From NCBI RefSeq assembly GCF_008704935.1, contig NZ_CP023692.1:6111001-6175000 (forward strand): 64,000 nt of DNA, in the 5' to 3' direction. Below the pieces are notes generated by a model. It was not told where the DNA came from. It did no database searches and saw nothing but the letters and a program-made list of their open reading frames with translations. This DNA is from Streptomyces vinaceus. GTDB taxonomy: Bacteria > Actinomycetota > Actinomycetes > Streptomycetales > Streptomycetaceae. Each line of letters opens with the position of its first letter. The stretch's first letter is position 1. The position numbers and the translations under genes were made by a program. Positions 60,619 to 64,000 of the stretch are shown here, one piece after another.

Positions 60619-61560
60619 ATGCGACGGACGAGCCACCACACCGGCCACGACGACGGCCGGCCCGCCCACAGCGGCGGCCGCACCACCCGGCGCCGCCTGC
60701 TGCGCCGCGAAGTCCCCCACACCGTCGGCCTCCTGGCCGACGCCGGGGACTTCGCGGCCATGCGCGGCTACCGCAGCTTCACCTTCGACCACCAAGACGA
60801 CTACGGCGACTACCTGCGCCACGTCGAGGGCCTGCTCCGCTCCCTGGCGGCCCAGGGGCTCCACACCACCGTCGCCCTCTTCGACCCCGAGGAATACGCC
60901 GAGTTCTGCCGCGAACACGGCGTCGACCCCGACACCGCCGAAGCCCGTACCCGCTTCACGGCCGAACTGGCCGGCGCCGGGGCCGTACTGCCCTACACCG
61001 GCCAGCCCATCGACGAACTCGTCCCGCTCCTCGTCGACGAGGCCGTCCGCCAGGCCACCTGGGAGTACGCCACCACCCTGCTCGCCGGCGTCGGCAGCTG
61101 CGCCGACTGCGGCGAGGACATCGGCCACGCCTCCTTCACCCGGGCCACCGAAACGCTCACCCGCCTCGTCGACGGCGCCGGGCCCGGCCACCACCACCTC
61201 GTGTGCAGCGTCCCCACCCAGGACGAGCAGCTCGTCGCCGTCCTGCACGCCGAGGTCACGGCCGACCGGGACGGCCCACCGCGCATGGAGGGCCGCGAAG
61301 GACTCGACTTCGTGACCGTCCTCGCCGCCGGCCTCGCCCTCGGCGGCCCCGGGGGACTGGTGCTGCGCAGCACCACCGAGGGAGTCGGCGACCGGGTCCA
61401 CGGCTGGCGCCTGGACCGCGGACGCCTGGTCCCCCTGTCCGCCGCGGCCGTGTTCAACGCCTACTGCACCGACGCCGACACCGGGGACCCCGTGGCCCCC
61501 GAGCCCGGCGTCGACTACCGCCCCGGCTACGAGGTGGACGACCCGACCCCGCACCACTGA
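60619..61560 (+). CDS. Conserved hypothetical protein
   Basis: 313 aa, soluble. RREVPHTVGLLADAGDFAAMRGYRSFTFDHQDDYGDYLRHVEGLLRSLAAQGLHTTVALFDPEEYAEFC shows an ordered alpha/beta N-terminal domain; a CxxC occurs in GSCADCGEDIGHASFTRATETLTRL. Histidine/Arg-rich first 30 residues look disordered. ATG at 60619 follows AGGGGGAACC. It appears confined to streptomycetes in my memory and has no recognised domain. Ends convergently with ptsI, with a hairpin between. Confidence 0.78.
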   Translation: MRRTSHHTGHDDGRPAHSGGRTTRRRLLRREVPHTVGLLADAGDFAAMRGYRSFTFDHQDDYGDYLRHVEGLLRSLAAQGLHTTVALFDPEEYAEFCREHGVDPDTAEARTRFTAELAGAGAVLPYTGQPIDELVPLLVDEAVRQATWEYATTLLAGVGSCADCGEDIGHASFTRATETLTRLVDGAGPGHHHLVCSVPTQDEQLVAVLHAEVTADRDGPPRMEGREGLDFVTVLAAGLALGGPGGLVLRSTTEGVGDRVHGWRLDRGRLVPLSAAAVFNAYCTDADTGDPVAPEPGVDYRPGYEVDDPTPHH

Positions 61561-61619
61561 CCGACAAGGGCCGACCTGCGAGGCCGGCCCGTCGGGCCGA
61601 CCTGTAAGGGGGACACGAC

Positions 61620-61651
61620 CGAGGGGCCCCGCCACCGGCGAAGGCCCCTCG
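61620..61651. terminator. Bidirectional terminator, 9-bp stem
   Basis: CGAGGGGCC (61620-61628) and GGCCCCTCG (61643-61651), loop of 14 bases, between convergent genes ending at 61560 and 61672. Upstream, GGCCGACCTG occurs twice. Confidence 0.7.
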
Positions 61652-61671
61652 ATCGCACACCGTCCTGCCGG

Positions 61672-63342
61672 CTACTCCCCGGACAGCACCGCCTGGGCGG
61701 CCACCCGCGCCTCCTCGGCGCTGTCGCACGCACGTGCCGCGGCCGCGGCACGCTCGCACTGGGCCAGCGTGTACTTGGCGAGCGTCGCCCGCACATAAGG
61801 AATCGAAGCGGCACCCATCGACAGAGAGGTGACACCCAGACCCGTCAGCACACAGGCCAGCAGCGGATCCGAAGCGGCCTCGCCACAGACACCGCAGCTC
61901 TTGCCCTCCGCCTTGGCGGCCTCGGCCGACATGGCGATCAGGTCGAGCAGCGCGGGCTGCCACGGGTCCTGGAGCCGCGACACCGCACCCACCTGACGGT
62001 CCGCGGCGAACGCGTACTGCGCCAGGTCGTTCGTGCCCAGCGACAGGAACTCGACCTCCTGCAGGATCGAGCGCGCCCGGAGCGCGGCGGAGGGGATCTC
62101 CACCATCGCGCCGAACTTCGCCCGCAGCCCGGCCTCGCGGCACGCGTCCGCGAACGCCTTCGCATCGGCGCGGTCGGCCACCATCGGGGCCATGACCTCC
62201 AGGTAGACCGGCAGACCCTCGGCCGCCTTCGCCAGCGCCGTCAGCTGCGTACGCAGAACATCCGGGTGGTCCAGCAGCGAGCGCAGACCGCGCACGCCCA
62301 GCGCCGGGTTCGGCTCGTCGGCCGGGGTGAGGAAGTCCAGCGGCTTGTCGGCTCCGGCATCCAGGACGCGTACGACCACGCGGCCCTCGGGGAAGGCTTC
62401 GAGCACCTTGCGGTACGACTCGATCTGCTTCTCCTCGGACGGAGCCTTCTTGCTGTCGTCCAGGAACAGGAACTCGGTGCGGAACAGACCCACACCCTCG
62501 GCCCCGGCCTCCACGGCCGCCGGCACGTCCGCCGGACCGCCGACGTTCGCCAGGAGCGGCACCTTGTGACCGTCGGAGGTCGCGCCCGGACCGGACGAGG
62601 CCGCGAGAGCCGCCTTGCGCTCGGCGGCCGCGGCCTCCAGCTCGGCCCGCTTCTCGGCGGTCGGCTCGACGAACAGGTCGCCGGTGCTGCCGTCGACCGC
62701 GATGACCGTACCCTCGGCGATCTCACCCGCACCCGGAAGCGCCACGATCGCCGGCACGCCCAGCGCCCGCGCGAGGATCGCACTGTGGCTGGTCGGGCCG
62801 CCTTCCTCGGTGACGAAGCCGAGGACGAGCGCCGGGTCGAGCAGCGCGGTGTCGGCGGGAGCCAGGTCCCGCGCGATCAGCACGTACGGCTCGTCGCTGT
62901 CCGGCACGCCCGGCATCGGCACGCCCAGCAGCCGCGCCACGATCCGGTTCCGCACGTCGTCCAGGTCGGCCACCCGGCCGGCCATGTACTCCCCGGCCCC
63001 CGCGAGCAGGTCGCGGTACGAGGCGAACGCGTCGTACACACCGCGCTCGGCCGTGCTGCCGACGGCGATGCGCCGGTCGACGTCCGCCATCAGCTCGGGG
63101 TCCGTGGCGATCATCGCCTGGGCCTCCAGCACGTGCTGAGCCTCGCCGCCCGCCAGCTGGCCGCGCGCGATCAGGTCGGCGGACACAGCCTCCACGGCCT
63201 TGCGGGCGCGCCCCTGTTCGCGCTCCGCCTCGTCCGCGGTGATCTGCTTGGCCGGCGGTTCGAGAACCGCCGTGCCCATGTGCCGCACCTCGCCGATCGC
63301 CACACCGTGGCTCACGCCGACGCCTCGCAGCGTTGTCTCCAT
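61672..63342 (-). CDS. ptsI: PTS enzyme I
   Basis: 556 aa. Takes phosphate from PEP and passes it to HPr. The phosphorylated His186 lies in GGPTSHSAILARALGVPAIV; the PEP-binding barrel shows GVGLFRTEFLFLDDSKKAPSEEKQ, LDAGADKPLDFL, NPALGVRGLR, EIPSAALRA, FLSLGTNDLAQYAFAADR and SCGVCGEAASDPLLACVLTGLGVTSLSM with the catalytic Cys. Second gene of the crr-ptsI operon, as in S. coelicolor (SCO1390-1391). ATG 63342. Confidence 0.97.
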   Translation of the reverse strand: METTLRGVGVSHGVAIGEVRHMGTAVLEPPAKQITADEAEREQGRARKAVEAVSADLIARGQLAGGEAQHVLEAQAMIATDPELMADVDRRIAVGSTAERGVYDAFASYRDLLAGAGEYMAGRVADLDDVRNRIVARLLGVPMPGVPDSDEPYVLIARDLAPADTALLDPALVLGFVTEEGGPTSHSAILARALGVPAIVALPGAGEIAEGTVIAVDGSTGDLFVEPTAEKRAELEAAAAERKAALAASSGPGATSDGHKVPLLANVGGPADVPAAVEAGAEGVGLFRTEFLFLDDSKKAPSEEKQIESYRKVLEAFPEGRVVVRVLDAGADKPLDFLTPADEPNPALGVRGLRSLLDHPDVLRTQLTALAKAAEGLPVYLEVMAPMVADRADAKAFADACREAGLRAKFGAMVEIPSAALRARSILQEVEFLSLGTNDLAQYAFAADRQVGAVSRLQDPWQPALLDLIAMSAEAAKAEGKSCGVCGEAASDPLLACVLTGLGVTSLSMGAASIPYVRATLAKYTLAQCERAAAAARACDSAEEARVAAQAVLSGE

Positions 63343-63417
63343 TTCACCCGTCTCCGATTGAGCGGCGGGCCCAGCCGCCGCGGTGGATGTCCGACCCGCC
63401 CGTGCAGGCGGACGAGG

Positions 63418-63867
63418 TCACTGCCAGCTGAACAGGGCGTCGTCGGTCTTCACGTCGCCGGACTCGACGACGTCGCCGAGGGAGTCGGCGGTCGCCTCCA
63501 GCGCCACGACGGGGCAGATCGGCGACTTGCCGGCGTCCTCGACGGCCTGCGGGTTCCAACGGATGACGGCCTGGCCACGGGTGACGGTGTCGCCCTTGTT
63601 GACGAGCAGCTCGAAGCCCTCGCCGTTGAGCTGAACGGTGTCGATCCCGAGGTGGGTGAGGACACCGTGCCCTTCGCCGTCGACGACGACGTACGCGTGC
63701 GGGTGCAGGGAAACGACCACACCGTCGACGGGGGCCACCGCCTCCGACGGCTCGCGCACGGGGTCAATAGCGGTGCCCGGACCCACCATTGCGCCGGAGA
63801 ACACCGGATCGGGCACTGCCGCGAGTCCGATGGCGCGCCCGGCGAGTGGGGACGTCACGCTGGTCAT
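63418..63867 (-). CDS. crr: Glucose-type PTS EIIA component Crr
   Basis: 149 aa. Transfers phosphate from HPr to sugar EIIB domains. The EIIA-Glc signature is LHPHAYVVVDGEGHGVLTHLGIDTVQLNGEGFELLVNKGD, with phosphorylated His72 and catalytic His57. In streptomycetes Crr serves the N-acetylglucosamine PTS and influences development through DasR. ATG 63867 has a GGGAGGCC site upstream. Its stop lies 75 bp before the ptsI start. Confidence 0.96.
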   Translation of the reverse strand: MTSVTSPLAGRAIGLAAVPDPVFSGAMVGPGTAIDPVREPSEAVAPVDGVVVSLHPHAYVVVDGEGHGVLTHLGIDTVQLNGEGFELLVNKGDTVTRGQAVIRWNPQAVEDAGKSPICPVVALEATADSLGDVVESGDVKTDDALFSWQ

Positions 63868-63901
63868 GGGGGGCCTCCCAGGGGGTGGGGCTTCAACGTG
63901 T

Positions 63902-63929
63902 CGTCGTCACAACCGGTGCTGTGACGACG
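63902..63929. promoter_or_regulatory. 9-bp inverted repeat upstream of crr
   Basis: CGTCGTCAC (63902-63910) and GTGACGACG (63921-63929) around ten bases, in the region shared by crr and a possible divergent gene. Role unknown; it does not match the DasR consensus. A nearby 10-bp palindrome TGTCATGACA spans 63946-63955. Confidence 0.45.
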
Positions 63930-63949
63930 TACTTTCAGCAGGGTATGTC

Positions 63950-64000
63950 ATGACACGTCCCGGTTCGCTCGATGTGCGCCCCCTGCGGGAGAGCACGCCA
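63950..64000 (+). CDS. Possible start of divergent gene (partial)
   Basis: Open from ATG at 63950 to the window end, 17 codons (MTRPGSLDVRPLRESTP), with an AGCAGGG site seven bases upstream. In S. coelicolor the gene next to crr is, as I recall, the cardiolipin synthase-like SCO1389, which would be divergent here. Too short to identify from sequence alone. Confidence 0.4.
   Translation, partial: MTRPGSLDVRPLRESTP

Noticed and set aside
63868..64000. DasR site in front of crr-ptsI
   Set aside because: No sequence close to TGGTCTAGACCA is visible in the available 133 bp.

Overview
The window is chromosomal DNA from a Streptomyces-type actinobacterium. It has very high G+C, third codon positions almost always G or C, frequent GTG/TTG starts, ATGA/GTGA stop-start overlaps, and lineage markers: rbpA with a SigR-type promoter, the sporulation pair smeA-sffA, a CvnABCD conservon, and DUF6230/DUF6114 and SCO1431-family membrane proteins. 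As I recall it, the gene order follows the S. coelicolor core from about SCO1444 down to SCO1389, so most of it is conserved backbone rather than a recent island. No tRNA, rRNA, IS element, prophage or CRISPR array was recognised.

Layout. 1-6.8 kb: the 5' end of a leftward secreted chitinase with the classical chitinase promoter repeats, then an FMN riboswitch driving ribD-ribE-ribM-ribAB-ribH, followed by hisE-hisG and a PH-domain membrane protein. 7.1-17.6 kb: two coupled CNNM/CorC-type membrane proteins, a TPR-AAA+ ATPase, a uridine-kinase-like P-loop protein, a secreted C39-like protein, small membrane proteins, a DUF6230-DUF6114 pair and a TetR regulator. 17.7-25.6 kb: an acyl-CoA dehydrogenase, an EctD-like dioxygenase, a two-gene lipid/CoA-type operon behind palindromic operators, an Lrp regulator and an amidohydrolase. 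25.9-34.8 kb: ppm1, fxsA, rbpA, an MFS transporter with a glycerophosphodiesterase, a MocR-type regulator, sffA-smeA and an ankyrin protein. 35.0-40.2 kb: a tiny Cys-Cys peptide ORF, a HEAT-repeat protein, an ECF sigma factor with a membrane partner, and the 5-oxoprolinase operon pxpABC.

40.3-47.8 kb holds the most striking block: a coupled operon encoding a kleisin-like protein, a P/A/R-rich 82-aa ORF, a winged-helix KITE-like protein and a 1564-aa SMC-like ATPase. This is the composition of MukBEF/MksBEF/Wadjet (JetABC) complexes, but no JetD nuclease gene lies beside it. It ends in ten perfect 7-bp tandem repeats.

48.7-53.0 kb is the conservon cvnABCD (sensor kinase-like, roadblock, DUF742, GTPase). 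53.3-55.9 kb holds a thiolase-like/DUF35 pair under a palindrome of the same TGACG-N3-CGTCA type seen at 20.4 kb, an Mpo1-like protein and a Nudix hydrolase. 56.0-64.0 kb has a GH31 glycosidase, acetoacetyl-CoA synthetase, a hypothetical protein, and the general PTS genes crr-ptsI, with the possible start of a divergent gene at the right edge.

Several parts form functional units: riboflavin synthesis plus uptake under FMN control; pxpABC for 5-oxoproline salvage; ECF sigma with its likely antagonist; smeA-sffA at the sporulation septum; and crr-ptsI feeding phosphate to sugar permeases. Two separated lipid/CoA loci appear to share one repressor site. All family assignments come from reading motifs; no database search was run.
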